Source: CAZMFZ01 sp964565665 (lineage in GTDB: Bacteria > Bacteroidota > Bacteroidia > Cytophagales > UBA9547). From it: a stretch of 54,253 nucleotides of DNA. The stretch lies in the NCBI GenBank assembly GCA_964565665.1, contig CAZMFZ010000005.1, positions 1-54,253 on the forward strand, written 5' to 3'. Below, in pieces: positions 9,250 to 18,093 of this stretch. Position numbers and translations under genes: made by a program. The notes under the pieces are model-generated. The model saw nothing but the letters and a program-made list of their open reading frames with translations. It searched no databases and was not told the DNA's origin. Position 1 is the stretch's first letter, and each line of letters begins with the position of its first letter.

Positions 9250-9765
9250 ATGGCTTTTAACAAAATTGTACTAGAATTAAAAGTAGCCTTTGGAGAATCC
9301 ATAATTTTGGAATCCTCTCAATTAGATGCATTGATGCCTTTTGCTGTTATTACAAAAGACAATCTGTTGAAAGTGAGCGAGTTTCTACACACAAATCCAG
9401 AATGCTACTTCGACTTTCTGGCCTGTGTTACGGGGCTTGACAATGGCCTTGCAAAAGAAGGAGAAAAAGGCACAATGGAAGTGATTTATAATTTGTACTC
9501 AATTCCATTCGATTTCAAATTTTGCTTTAAAGTGATACTAGATAGAAATATTGAGGCTACAAATATGCCCGAAATAGAATCTGTAAGTCATATTTGGCGT
9601 ACAGCAAATTGGCAAGAAAGGGAAATTTTCGATTTGTATGGTATTAAATTTCTCCACCATCCCGATTTAAGAAGAATACTAATGCCTGCCGATTGGGAAG
9701 GCTTTCCACTCAGAAAAGACTACCATTTGCAGCAATATTATCACAATGTAAAAGTGGAATACTAA
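9250..9765 (+). CDS. nuoC: NADH-quinone oxidoreductase (complex I) subunit C
   Basis: A 171-residue peripheral-arm subunit. The signature around residues 117-150 is clear: RTANWQEREIFDLYGI, HPDLRRILMP, then DWEGFPLRKDY. It is stand-alone and of typical bacterial length. Normally it is encoded just upstream of nuoD and often fused to it. Here it lies downstream, with a START-domain gene between them. A run of seven-base tandem repeats begins two bases after its stop codon. Confidence 0.95.
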   Translation: MAFNKIVLELKVAFGESIILESSQLDALMPFAVITKDNLLKVSEFLHTNPECYFDFLACVTGLDNGLAKEGEKGTMEVIYNLYSIPFDFKFCFKVILDRNIEATNMPEIESVSHIWRTANWQEREIFDLYGIKFLHHPDLRRILMPADWEGFPLRKDYHLQQYYHNVKVEY

Positions 9766-9766
9766 A

Positions 9767-9808
9767 AGTAATGAGTAATGAGTAATGAGTAATGAGTAAT
9801 GAGTAATT
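9767..9808. repeat. Heptanucleotide tandem repeat
   Basis: Five perfect copies of AGTAATG followed by AGTAATT lie between nuoC and nuoK. Every reading frame of this unit gives stop codons, so it is not coding. Copy number may vary by slippage and would change the spacing in front of nuoK. Confidence 0.95.
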
Positions 9809-9839
9809 CAACTTAATAAATAATTCCGCATTAATAAAG

Positions 9840-10142
9840 ATGATTCCAATTCAGCATTACCTAATTATTTCCGCCATACTTTTCACCATCGGTTTGGCCA
9901 TTGTGCTTACTAAAAAACATACAATTCTGATTCTGATGGGCATTGAATTAATTTTTAATGCTGCCAATATCAATTTGGTGGCTTTCGGGCAACATGACCC
10001 AAGCATGAAAGGACAAATGTTCACCCTTTTTGTAATAATGATTGCCGCTTGTGAAACAGCTGTGGCATTGGCCATTATACTAAATCTTTTCAGGCATTTC
10101 AAAACTACAAATCCTGCTTTGGTCAATGAATTGAAAGGGTAG
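9840..10142 (+). CDS. nuoK: NADH-quinone oxidoreductase (complex I) subunit K
   Basis: A 100-residue membrane-arm subunit with three transmembrane helices, the family's normal size. The central GIELIFNAANINLV segment carries the conserved membrane glutamate of NuoK/MnhC proteins, and a second glutamate lies in AACETAVALAII. It takes part in proton translocation in complex I. Its usual neighbours nuoJ and nuoL are absent, so complex I genes in this genome appear to be scattered. Confidence 0.95.
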   Translation: MIPIQHYLIISAILFTIGLAIVLTKKHTILILMGIELIFNAANINLVAFGQHDPSMKGQMFTLFVIMIAACETAVALAIILNLFRHFKTTNPALVNELKG

Positions 10143-10210
10143 AAGTCACCATATTTTTAAGAACTTTCCGCAGAATAATTTCAAATATTTTCCACCTCCT
10201 CGACTATATT

Positions 10211-11047
10211 TTGAAATACCTAATTTACTGTATTAAGCTTTTTAATTTTTTGAATATCGATGTATGCGCGGGTAGCTGTGCCATGTGCTATTTGATTGGC
10301 AGATATTTGCTTGTGCCAATTCCATTTGCTGTTTATTGCCTATTATTTATGGTAGTTTTTGTTATTTATTTGGCAGATCATAGCGTAGATAGTTACAACT
10401 CTAGCAAACTTTCGCTTTCTGAAAGAAGACAATTTTATGCCCACAATTCAAATTACTTGTCTGCAATTGCGGTATTTTTAGGGTTGATGGGTTTGGCAAT
10501 TGCTTGCGTGTATCTTCCTATAACTATTCTAATAAATGGCTTATTCTTTGGACTGATGTGTGGGACCTATCTTATCTTCAATTTACTATTTAATAAATAT
10601 ACGCTGCCTAAAGAGCTTATCATTGCCGTTTTATATGTGGTGGGTATAAGTTTTTATCCACTATCAATTTACAATCTGCCAATTGATAATTCTACTTTTA
10701 TATTTATGTCGATAATTCTTCTTATTGCTTTTGAAAATCTACTCATTTATAGTATAATTGACCATGATGAAGACACATCGTTGGGTTTTCAGTCAATTTC
10801 TACCCGATTTGGAATACCTTTTTGCAAAACACTCTGTTTTTGCACTTTTATTCTCAACTTTGTAATGTTGGTTTGGCTATGGCAAATAAATCCTGAAAAA
10901 TGGGTTTACCTATTGGTACTAAGCCTAATTCATACAGCACAATTTTTTGTGTATATTATTAAAGAAAAATTAACCAAATACGCACTTTACCGATGGATAG
11001 CCGATGGGGCATTTATGCTGCCTTGGCTATTGATATTTACAACCTAA
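10211..11047 (+). CDS. UbiA-like polytopic membrane protein
   Basis: 278 residues with about eight membrane helices. Two aspartate pairs sit where UbiA prenyltransferases bind the diphosphate: D56-x3-D60 (ADHSVDSYN) and D184-x3-D188 (DHDEDTSLG). The first site lacks the Asn-Asp prefix of classical NDxxDxxxD, so it is a divergent member and its substrate is unknown. The start is TTG 10211; the next ATG at 10283 would cut into the first helix. It ends four bases before the MATE gene, so the two are probably co-transcribed. Membrane quinone or isoprenoid chemistry is possible given nuoK upstream. Confidence 0.7.
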   Translation: MKYLIYCIKLFNFLNIDVCAGSCAMCYLIGRYLLVPIPFAVYCLLFMVVFVIYLADHSVDSYNSSKLSLSERRQFYAHNSNYLSAIAVFLGLMGLAIACVYLPITILINGLFFGLMCGTYLIFNLLFNKYTLPKELIIAVLYVVGISFYPLSIYNLPIDNSTFIFMSIILLIAFENLLIYSIIDHDEDTSLGFQSISTRFGIPFCKTLCFCTFILNFVMLVWLWQINPEKWVYLLVLSLIHTAQFFVYIIKEKLTKYALYRWIADGAFMLPWLLIFTT

Positions 11048-11051
11048 AACA

Positions 11052-12398
11052 ATGTTAATCAATACCTTACGGAAGTATCAAACCGATATTTCAGAAACAT
11101 TCAAACTAAGCCTTCCCATTATTTTTGGTCGCTTAGGTGCTGTGCTTATGGGCGTGGCCGATAATATAATGGTGGGCAAAATCAGCTATACAGCTTTGGC
11201 CGCTTCGGGCATTGCGACCTCAATTTTTATACTGGTGGCCATTATTCCTATTGGCACCCTTATTGTTGGTTCTCCCATGATTTCATCGGCCAATAGCCGA
11301 AACGACAAAACTGATGCCGCCAATATTTTAAAAAGTTGCATACAAGTAGCACTGCTAATTAGCCTATTTTTCATGGTGGTGCTTTCCATTTTTGCCTTTA
11401 ATTTCAGCTGGTTTCAGCAACCAAAGGAAGTAGAAGAATTAGCCGTTCCATTTTTCTTGTTTCTGATAGGATCTATTTTGCCACTCATGTTTTTCATAGC
11501 TGTAGAGCAATTTAGCGATGGATTAGAGCATACCAACATCTCTATGTTTTTCAATACCTCAGCTTTATTGCTCAATATTTTTATCAATTGGCTTTTTATT
11601 TATGGCAATTGGGGAATGCCCAGATTAGAACTTCTCGGAGCTGGTATTGGCACACTTACAGCAAGAATCTATATGGCTATCGGAATATGGTGTGTAGTAA
11701 AATATGGCAAAAGCTTCCAAAATTTCAATTTGAAGCTAAATTTGCTAACTATTCACAAAGCCTCATTTCAGAAAGTATTGAAACAAGGTTTGCCGAGTGG
11801 TCTGCAATTTTTCTTCGAAGTATCTGCTTTCAGTTTTGCAGCCGTGCTTATAGGCTGGTTTGGTGCTATTCCCTTAGCAGCCCATCAAGTGGCTTTAAGT
11901 TTGTGCTCTATCACTTACATGATTTCAACTGGTTTTGCTTCAGGCGGAAGTATAAGGGTAGGATTTGCACATGGCACCAGAGATAAATTAGCTGTATTGA
12001 GGGCTGGTAAAAGCACTATGCTATTGGTAGCTGCTTTAATGACAATTAGCTGCATTGGGTTTGTTGTTTTCAATAATTTTCTAGTGAGAATATACAATGA
12101 CGATTTGAAGGTAATAGAAGTAGCCTCAGGTTTGTTGATAATTGGAGGTGTTTTCCAGTTGGGCGATGGCATACAAGTGGCAGCAATCAGGTCTTTATTG
12201 GGCATTGAAGATATTAAAGTGCCTACCTTATACACATTATTTGCTTATTGGGTATTTGGATTGCCTGTAGGTTGCTTACTGGCATTTACATTTAATATGG
12301 GCGTGTATGGCATCTGGATCGGGCTTTCCGTAGGCTTGTGGGCGGCTGCCATTTTGCTTACTTATCGCTTTTTGAACAAGGCAAATAGAATAAGATAA
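11052..12398 (+). CDS. MATE-family multidrug/metabolite exporter
   Basis: A 448-residue polytopic protein with twelve predicted helices in two related halves. The beginning, SLPIIFGRLGAVLMGVADNI, is the typical MATE first helix, and the second half opens with a similar LKQGLPSGLQFFFEVSAFSF. MATE transporters use sodium or proton gradients to export cationic drugs, flavins and other compounds. It resembles the NorM/DinF-like branch, and the substrate is unknown. It starts four bases after the UbiA-like gene. Confidence 0.92.
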   Translation: MLINTLRKYQTDISETFKLSLPIIFGRLGAVLMGVADNIMVGKISYTALAASGIATSIFILVAIIPIGTLIVGSPMISSANSRNDKTDAANILKSCIQVALLISLFFMVVLSIFAFNFSWFQQPKEVEELAVPFFLFLIGSILPLMFFIAVEQFSDGLEHTNISMFFNTSALLLNIFINWLFIYGNWGMPRLELLGAGIGTLTARIYMAIGIWCVVKYGKSFQNFNLKLNLLTIHKASFQKVLKQGLPSGLQFFFEVSAFSFAAVLIGWFGAIPLAAHQVALSLCSITYMISTGFASGGSIRVGFAHGTRDKLAVLRAGKSTMLLVAALMTISCIGFVVFNNFLVRIYNDDLKVIEVASGLLIIGGVFQLGDGIQVAAIRSLLGIEDIKVPTLYTLFAYWVFGLPVGCLLAFTFNMGVYGIWIGLSVGLWAAAILLTYRFLNKANRIR

Positions 12399-12451
12399 TC
12401 AAGTTAGATTCAATTTCATGTTGATAAATTGGATAGTTAGATACTTATTTG

Positions 12452-12482
12452 TTTGTATTGACGTTTATTATTTATAGTTTAG
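12452..12482 (+). promoter_or_regulatory. Candidate promoter for bactofilin-atpZ
   Basis: TTTG at 12452-12455, 19 bases, then TAGTTTAG at 12475-12482 (one mismatch to TAnnTTTG). Transcription would begin near 12489, about 13 bases before the bactofilin ATG. Confidence 0.5.
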
Positions 12483-12502
12483 GGCTTTAAAACTTCACAA
12501 CC

Positions 12503-12940
12503 ATGTTCAACGGAAAAAGCGTAAAAAAAGAAGCCGAAGAAATAAGTGTTTCAAACAATATTATTGGCAAAGGAACTACCATCAAAGGCAATATAGAAGC
12601 AAGTTCAAATATTCGCTTGGAAGGCAAGCTTATTGGCGATTTGCGAACCAAAGCTAAAGTAGCTTGTGGAGAAAGTTCGGTAGTAGAAGGAAATATTTAC
12701 GCCCAGAATGCAGAAATTGCAGGTACAGTTACAGGCCATGTAGAGGCCTCTGAACTGCTGATTGTAAAAGCATCGGCAAAGATAAAAGGCGATATTATGG
12801 CTGCCAAATTAATAATAGAGTCAGGTGCCAATTTCAATGGCTCGTGCAAAATGATTGGCGAAATCAAACAAAATTCCTCTGCACAACTCAATGGAAACTT
12901 CGAATCAGCCTCAAAACAACCCGAAAAAACAACAGTTTAA
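12503..12940 (+). CDS. Bactofilin (polymer-forming cytoskeletal protein)
   Basis: A 145-residue DUF583/bactofilin protein. After a short N-terminal tail, the core at about 20-125 has the evenly spaced hydrophobic and glycine pattern of a right-handed beta helix (GNIEASSNIRLEGKLIGDL, GTVTGHVEASELLIVKA). A short polar tail ends the protein. Bactofilins self-assemble into filaments without nucleotide and act in cell shape, stalk formation or positioning of envelope enzymes. Its last 50 bases overlap the atpZ reading frame in another frame, which suggests coupled translation. Confidence 0.93.
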   Translation: MFNGKSVKKEAEEISVSNNIIGKGTTIKGNIEASSNIRLEGKLIGDLRTKAKVACGESSVVEGNIYAQNAEIAGTVTGHVEASELLIVKASAKIKGDIMAAKLIIESGANFNGSCKMIGEIKQNSSAQLNGNFESASKQPEKTTV

Positions 12941-13118
12941 TTCATTATTAAAATATTCGGGGCTTGCCATGCAAATGGGAGCGACCATAGCTTTAATGGC
13001 GTGGATTGGCTATTGGCTCGATGGCTATTTCCACACTTCAAAACCATTTTTAACATTAGGTTTTTTACTCTTGGGAACAATTGCTTCTATTTTGTCATTG
13101 ATAAGGCAATTGCGGTGA
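12891..13118 (+). CDS. atpZ: AtpZ/AtpI-like accessory protein of the F1Fo ATP synthase
   Basis: A 75-residue protein with a polar, Asn/Gln-rich N-terminus and two membrane helices (LAMQMGATIALMAWIGYWLD and LGFLLLGTIASILSL). This is the AtpZ/AtpI pattern: small proteins thought to assist c-ring assembly or magnesium supply for ATP synthase. I chose ATG 12891. A TTG 36 bases upstream is also in frame but lies deeper in bactofilin. No ATP synthase genes follow; dsbD does. AtpZ after bactofilin is, from memory, a common Bacteroidota arrangement. Confidence 0.8.
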   Translation: METSNQPQNNPKKQQFNSLLKYSGLAMQMGATIALMAWIGYWLDGYFHTSKPFLTLGFLLLGTIASILSLIRQLR

Positions 13119-13180
13119 AATAGTAAAATTAAATTTGCTCTGGTAGTCAATATAGACTAGCTACCTCTTTTCACAAAATC

Positions 13181-15340
13181 ATGAAAAATATATTAAAAAT
13201 CGGCCTTATTGGTCTTCTGCAAAAAATGGCTTACTTTATATTTACGCCATTCTATAAAACAAGGGTTGGATTGTGGATTTTTATTTTGCTACCAATGCTC
13301 TCATTTTCCCAAATTGAAAAGCCCGCCAAATGGACTAACGAACCATCAAAACAAGAGGTAAAGATAGGAGAAACCATAGAAGTCGTTTTTTCTGCTTCAC
13401 TAAATAAAGGCTGGTATATGTATGCTACTGGGCCTTATGAATCTGCCCCGTCTACCACATTTACATTTGAAAAAAATAGCAGTTTTGAATTGGTAGGCGA
13501 TTTAAAACCTATCAAAGCCAAACATAAGGTAGATGAATACATTGGTGAATACGATTACTTTACTGAAAAAGCAGAATTCAGGCAGAAAGTAAAAATATTA
13601 TCTGAAAATCCAATCATTAAAGGCACTTACGAATACAGCACTTGTTCGCTCGAATCAGGTATATGCTTGCCTCCTAAAGACGAAGAATTTAGATTCGATA
13701 AATTTAAAATCATTGGCAAAATAATAGATGAGGCTGTAAAACCAATCGCCAAAATAGATATTACCCCCACCATTGATAAAAAAGAAAAAATTGCTGAGGA
13801 TAAAAATGAAGAAGTAAAATCTACTGATACGCTGCAGAAAATAACCAAGATAGATTCCATCGCCACTATTTCCCACATTACTAAATCAGCTACTAATGAT
13901 TCAGACTCCTCTTCTGGATTATTCGGCTTTTTCATCTTGGCATTTTTATCAGGTTTGGTGGCCTTGCTTACACCATGTGTATTTCCCATGATACCCATGA
14001 CAGTTACATTTTTCCTAAATTCTGGCAAATCGAGAGCCGAAGGTATTTTTAAAGCCTTAATCTATGGGTTATCTATCATTCTTATTTATACTTTGATAGG
14101 CACATTGGTCTCTAAAATAGCGGGGCCGGAAGCAGCAAACTTCTTGAGTACACATTGGCTCCCAAACCTGTTTTTCTTTGCTACATTCATCTTATTTGCC
14201 CTTTCATTTTTGGGATTATTTGAAATAGTGTTGCCAAGTGCATTGGTAAATGCCACCGACAAGCAAGCTGATAAAGGTGGCTACTTGGGCATTTTTTTCA
14301 TGGCTTTCACCTTGGTGCTTGTTTCGTTTTCATGCACTGGACCCATTGTAGGCACTATTTTAGTGCAATCTGCTGGTGGAGCTTTTGTAAAACCAATGAT
14401 TGGCATGTTCGGATTTTCCTTGGCTTTCGCAGTGCCGTTTACACTATTTGCCATCTTCCCTTCTTGGCTTAGTAACTTGCCGAAGTCGGGGGGCTGGCTC
14501 AATACCGTGAAAGTAGTATTGGGCTTTCTCGAATTGGCATTGGCTTTCAAATTTTTAAGTCTTGCCGATCAAGCCTATCACTGGAATTTACTCAATAGAG
14601 ACATCAATATTGCCATTTGGATAGCTATTTTCACCTCTTTGGCTTTGTATTTGTTTGGGGCTATCACGCTTCCACACGATGAAAAAGAAGATCGCATTGG
14701 CGTTGTGCGATTGATAATAGGCATTGCCGCACTTTCATTCTCTATTTATCTAATTCCTGGATTGTGGGGTGCCCCATTGAAGCCGCTATCGGGCTATTTG
14801 CCCCCATTGGCTTCACAAGATTTCGTATTAAATGAAAATAAATCGGGTTCTACTATAATTGCTGACAATTCATTGATTGACATTCCCAAATATGCCGAGT
14901 TTCTGCATTTGCCTCATGGTTTGCAAGGCTATTTCGACTACAAACAAGCCTTGGCGGCATCTAAAAAGCTAAATAAACCTATTTTTATCGATTTTACAGG
15001 CCACGGTTGTGTGAATTGCAGGGAAATGGAGGCCAATGTATGGAGCGACCCACAAATATTGAGTCGATTGCAAAACGATTTTATTGTGTTGGCTTTGTAT
15101 GTTGATGATAAAACAGAACTACCTGAAAGCCAATGGCTTACCTCTACTTACGATGGCAAAGTGAAGAAATCGATAGGCAAACAAAATGCTGATTTCCAGA
15201 TTGTGAAATACAACACCAATGCCCAGCCTTATTATTTGGTGGTAAATAACGAAGGAAATACCCTAAGCGGCCCCGTAGCTTACGATTTGAATGTGGGAAA
15301 TTTTGTAGCTTTTTTAGATAAGGGCAAGGCTTCGTTTTAA
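13181..15340 (+). CDS. dsbD: Thiol:disulfide interchange protein DsbD
   Basis: A 719-residue three-domain reductase that carries electrons from cytoplasmic thioredoxin to periplasmic proteins. A signal segment lies near residues 30-44. The alpha domain at about 45-180 has its cysteine pair C155 and C162 (CSLESGIC). A charged linker leads to the membrane domain at about 245-540, with C266 in LTPCVFPMIP and C385 in SCTGPIVGTI. The C-terminal thioredoxin-like gamma domain has the active site C610-VN-C613 (GHGCVNCREME). All six catalytic cysteines are present. A hairpin terminator follows the stop codon. Confidence 0.95.
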   Translation: MKNILKIGLIGLLQKMAYFIFTPFYKTRVGLWIFILLPMLSFSQIEKPAKWTNEPSKQEVKIGETIEVVFSASLNKGWYMYATGPYESAPSTTFTFEKNSSFELVGDLKPIKAKHKVDEYIGEYDYFTEKAEFRQKVKILSENPIIKGTYEYSTCSLESGICLPPKDEEFRFDKFKIIGKIIDEAVKPIAKIDITPTIDKKEKIAEDKNEEVKSTDTLQKITKIDSIATISHITKSATNDSDSSSGLFGFFILAFLSGLVALLTPCVFPMIPMTVTFFLNSGKSRAEGIFKALIYGLSIILIYTLIGTLVSKIAGPEAANFLSTHWLPNLFFFATFILFALSFLGLFEIVLPSALVNATDKQADKGGYLGIFFMAFTLVLVSFSCTGPIVGTILVQSAGGAFVKPMIGMFGFSLAFAVPFTLFAIFPSWLSNLPKSGGWLNTVKVVLGFLELALAFKFLSLADQAYHWNLLNRDINIAIWIAIFTSLALYLFGAITLPHDEKEDRIGVVRLIIGIAALSFSIYLIPGLWGAPLKPLSGYLPPLASQDFVLNENKSGSTIIADNSLIDIPKYAEFLHLPHGLQGYFDYKQALAASKKLNKPIFIDFTGHGCVNCREMEANVWSDPQILSRLQNDFIVLALYVDDKTELPESQWLTSTYDGKVKKSIGKQNADFQIVKYNTNAQPYYLVVNNEGNTLSGPVAYDLNVGNFVAFLDKGKASF

Positions 15341-15349
15341 ATGGCAGTG

Positions 15350-15372
15350 AACTCAGGTGTTCCACCTGAGTT
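15350..15372 (+). terminator. Intrinsic terminator after dsbD
   Basis: A 10-bp perfect stem, AACTCAGGTG / CACCTGAGTT, with a three-base loop starts 10 bases past the dsbD stop codon, with a short T run. A second, smaller hairpin (TCGGGA / TCCCGA) follows near 15379-15396. WD40 gene transcription converges from the other side. Confidence 0.7.
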
Positions 15373-15524
15373 TAAAAGTATCGGGAAGATACTCCCGAAT
15401 CTACTTTAAGTAAGCCATGCAACACAGAGTCACAGTCATTTTCACCTTTTATGTGTTAAAGTTTTTGAATTCTTCAACCAAGATTGTATAAGAAGCTGAG
15501 GAAGATATGATTTGAAAAATATTT

Positions 15525-16556
15525 TCAGATGGGTGTATCAACTATTACAACTTCCCCTAAAGCTGTACCTACAGCAAAATTTTGATCGTTTGGACACCAC
15601 GAAAGCGCAGTAATATTACCTTGGAGTGTTCCTCCTGTCAATAATGAAGTAGATAATTTCGGGTACCAACATAAAAAAACACCTTTAGTATCTCCTGAGA
15701 CCATGATATTACTATTATGTGCAAAGTTCAATGAGGTTATTCTATGCTTGTGGCCTTGAAGCACAATAGGTTTTTGTCCTACTGGGGCTTTGCCACTAAT
15801 TTCCCATATTACTATTTCATTTCCGCAGTTAGAGGCCAGCATACTGGAATCGGCAGCCCACGAAAGTTCTTTCACTTTTCCTGCATAGCCCGACATTTCA
15901 CAATCATTGTCTGGTTCAAAAGGCAATGGCCAGAAATGAATTCTTGAATCTTGTGTTCCAGCACATATAAATTTGCCATCAGGACTCCACGAGAGAGAAA
16001 TAAGTGAATTTCGCCATGGTAAAATCTCGCTGGGTATTTCATTGTTTACATCAAAAATTTTTAAGTTGCCATAACTGCCCAAAGCAAATTCGGAACTGTC
16101 TTTTTTCCAAGTAATGGCAGATACGGTACTTTCAGGATTTATAAAGTGATAAACCAATTCCCCATTTCGAGCATATAGTTTAATATTCTTTCCTGACCCC
16201 ATTACAAAATACGCTCCATTAGGTGACCATTTCAGGTGCTCAACCCATTGCCAGCCTCCTTCAAATTGCTTCAGCAATTTACCTGTAGAAGTTTCCCAAA
16301 GTTTCACCAACCCATCTTGGCCAGCAGTTAAAAAAAGCAGTTCTTTTGGGGAATGCGTTATTGAAATAATTCCTACTTCATGGGCAGCTATTGAAAATAT
16401 GACTTTTTGCTTATTTGCATTTACTACTGCTAATTTGCCAGAGGAAAGTGCAATGCACAGATATGTGTTATCGAAACTCCAGGAGAGACCGCTAATATAA
16501 TCTTCAAATTTTGTAGTCCATGCTTCTAATCCTCGTTCTTGCTGAATAATACTCAT
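15525..16556 (-). CDS. Cytoplasmic WD40-repeat protein in the metal island
   Basis: A 343-residue protein built almost entirely of WD40-type blades, about seven, with recurring LSWSPDGKFI-, LKWSPNGAYF- and VKLWE-like strands. This fits a single beta propeller. There is no signal peptide, so it should be a cytoplasmic protein-binding platform. It starts three bases after the stop codon of the COG0523 GTPase and is certainly co-transcribed with it. A partnership with the GTPase, for example as a docking scaffold, is a reasonable inference, but no partner is known from the sequence. Confidence 0.85.
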   Translation of the reverse strand: MSIIQQERGLEAWTTKFEDYISGLSWSFDNTYLCIALSSGKLAVVNANKQKVIFSIAAHEVGIISITHSPKELLFLTAGQDGLVKLWETSTGKLLKQFEGGWQWVEHLKWSPNGAYFVMGSGKNIKLYARNGELVYHFINPESTVSAITWKKDSSEFALGSYGNLKIFDVNNEIPSEILPWRNSLISLSWSPDGKFICAGTQDSRIHFWPLPFEPDNDCEMSGYAGKVKELSWAADSSMLASNCGNEIVIWEISGKAPVGQKPIVLQGHKHRITSLNFAHNSNIMVSGDTKGVFLCWYPKLSTSLLTGGTLQGNITALSWCPNDQNFAVGTALGEVVIVDTPI

Positions 16557-16559
16557 AAC

Positions 16560-17921
16560 TTATTTGCTCAATGCTTTTTCTTTCTTGGCGATGCAATCGT
16601 TGAATCCCTTTGTAAGTGCTTCTCTGTCTAGGTTTTTACCTATAAATACCACTTGGCTTTTCCTTTTTTCATCTGGCTTCCATGGTCTGTCAGGTTTGCC
16701 ATCGAATAGCATGTGCACACCTTGAAATACAAATCGGTCTTCATCGCCTTGCATATTAAAAATCCCTTTCATACGGTAAATATCTGTGCCTTTGAACTGT
16801 AACAAACCGCCTAGCCACATATTTACTGCTCCTATTTCTAGGCTTTTATCGGTTTCTAAGCCTACTGAGGTTACTTCGCTATTGTGTTCATGGCTGTGTT
16901 CAAACTCATAAGACTGTAAAAGTTCAGGTTCTTTACCATTTTGTAGCCATTTCATAGAAAACTCATCGGGATGGTGCTGTGTAAAAATTCCATATATCCC
17001 TTCTTTATTAAACTTGGCTCTGAAATTATTTTCCTCACTTTCAAGCACAAGTGTACTTACTTGGCTGTTGGTTTTAAGGAATTTCCCTTGATGAACTTTC
17101 TCTGTTTTTTCTGAAAACAATCGAACGGCTGATTTTTTAACATCTGCAAAATCATTGAGGTTGTCAACTTTCAAAATCAGAATATCCATGCTTGGATCGG
17201 GACCTTCTTGCAATGTCAGTTGGTATTCCATTTCATTAAACTGATAAAAACCAGCAAATTCAAAAGGCATTTCTTCAGTCATAAATTCAGGATTCAGTTC
17301 TGCTTTAGCTTCTAAATCAAACGCATGTACATCTAAAATTTTATCCATGTCAATAGCTGCATCTTGTGTGCGAAAAATCTTAGCTTGTGAGTTCATGGCT
17401 TTGATTTTCTTTTCCAGTTTGATAAGATCAGCATCGTTAACTAAATCGGTTTTATTCAGCAAAATGACATCGGCAAAGGCTATTTGTTCCTGGCATTCGG
17501 AACTGTCGTCAATATGCTGCCACACGTGCATGGCATCTACAATTGTAATGATTGCATCGAGAGAAAATTCTTCTTTCATTTCATCATCTACCCAAAATGT
17601 TTGGGCTACGGGAGCTGGATTAGCCAAGCCAGTAGTTTCTACAATGATATGGTCGAGCCTGTCTTTTCTACGCATGAGTTGCCCCAAAATACGAATAAGG
17701 TCGCCCCGAACGGTGCAGCAAATACAACCATTGTTCATTTCAAATATTTCTTCATCGGCACCAATTACCAGTTCATTGTCTATACCTATTTCGCCAAACT
17801 CGTTTTCAATTACGGCAATTTTTTTGCCGTGATTTTCGGATAAAATGCGGTTTAATAAGGTGGTTTTACCTGAGCCTAGAAAACCTGTGAGTACGGTAAC
17901 CGGTATTTTTTTATTTTCCAT
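16560..17921 (-). CDS. COG0523 (CobW/Zng) GTPase metallochaperone 1
   Basis: A 453-residue G3E-family GTPase. Walker A is GFLGSGKTT at residues 13-21. The metal-binding motif GCICC is at 65-69, the switch region contains ETTGLANP, and NKTD gives guanine specificity. A histidine cluster (FEHSHEHNSE) lies in the linker near 340. The C-terminal CobW_C domain at about 360-445 contains IYRMKGIFNMQG and VFIGKNLD. Such proteins deliver metals, often zinc, to client enzymes using GTP. It forms a tight operon with the WD40 gene. Other COG0523 branches serve cobalt or nitrile hydratase, so the metal is inferred from the neighbours. Confidence 0.92.
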   Translation of the reverse strand: MENKKIPVTVLTGFLGSGKTTLLNRILSENHGKKIAVIENEFGEIGIDNELVIGADEEIFEMNNGCICCTVRGDLIRILGQLMRRKDRLDHIIVETTGLANPAPVAQTFWVDDEMKEEFSLDAIITIVDAMHVWQHIDDSSECQEQIAFADVILLNKTDLVNDADLIKLEKKIKAMNSQAKIFRTQDAAIDMDKILDVHAFDLEAKAELNPEFMTEEMPFEFAGFYQFNEMEYQLTLQEGPDPSMDILILKVDNLNDFADVKKSAVRLFSEKTEKVHQGKFLKTNSQVSTLVLESEENNFRAKFNKEGIYGIFTQHHPDEFSMKWLQNGKEPELLQSYEFEHSHEHNSEVTSVGLETDKSLEIGAVNMWLGGLLQFKGTDIYRMKGIFNMQGDEDRFVFQGVHMLFDGKPDRPWKPDEKRKSQVVFIGKNLDREALTKGFNDCIAKKEKALSK

Positions 17922-17927
17922 AATATT

Positions 17928-17950
17928 AAGCCCCCAGCCCAGAAGGGGAG
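17928..17950. repeat. Degenerate G/C-rich repeat, copy 4
   Basis: AAGCCCCCAGCCCAGAAGGG is a decayed version of the hairpin unit, just upstream of the first COG0523 gene. It is followed by an inverted repeat at 17965-17991 and then by the copy-5 unit. Confidence 0.6.
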
Positions 17951-17964
17951 TTTAGTTGACGATA

Positions 17965-17991
17965 ATCATGTTGGGGCCACGAATACATGAT
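17965..17991. repeat. Inverted repeat between repeat copies 4 and 5
   Basis: A perfect 7-bp inverted repeat (ATCATGT / ACATGAT) with a 13-base loop. The order unit-inverted repeat-unit is the same as at 3631-3760. Confidence 0.5.
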
Positions 17992-18039
17992 TTTATGAAT
18001 TTATTGGAAAGCCTAGGTAGTTACAATTTTGCTTAATTT

Positions 18040-18066
18040 GCCCTCACCCCAACCCCTCCGAAAAGG
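18040..18066. repeat. Degenerate G/C-rich repeat, copy 5
   Basis: CCCTCACCCCAACCCCTCCG followed by AAAAGGA, a variant of the unit with a longer C-rich arm. It lies between the small Cys-motif gene and the first COG0523 gene. Confidence 0.5.
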
Positions 18067-18093
18067 AACGTAGCAATCTGGCCTTCTATCAAT

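Noticed and set aside
9767..9808. CRISPR-like array
   Set aside because: The seven-base units are adjacent without spacers, so it is a simple tandem repeat. No other array-like structure occurs in the window.
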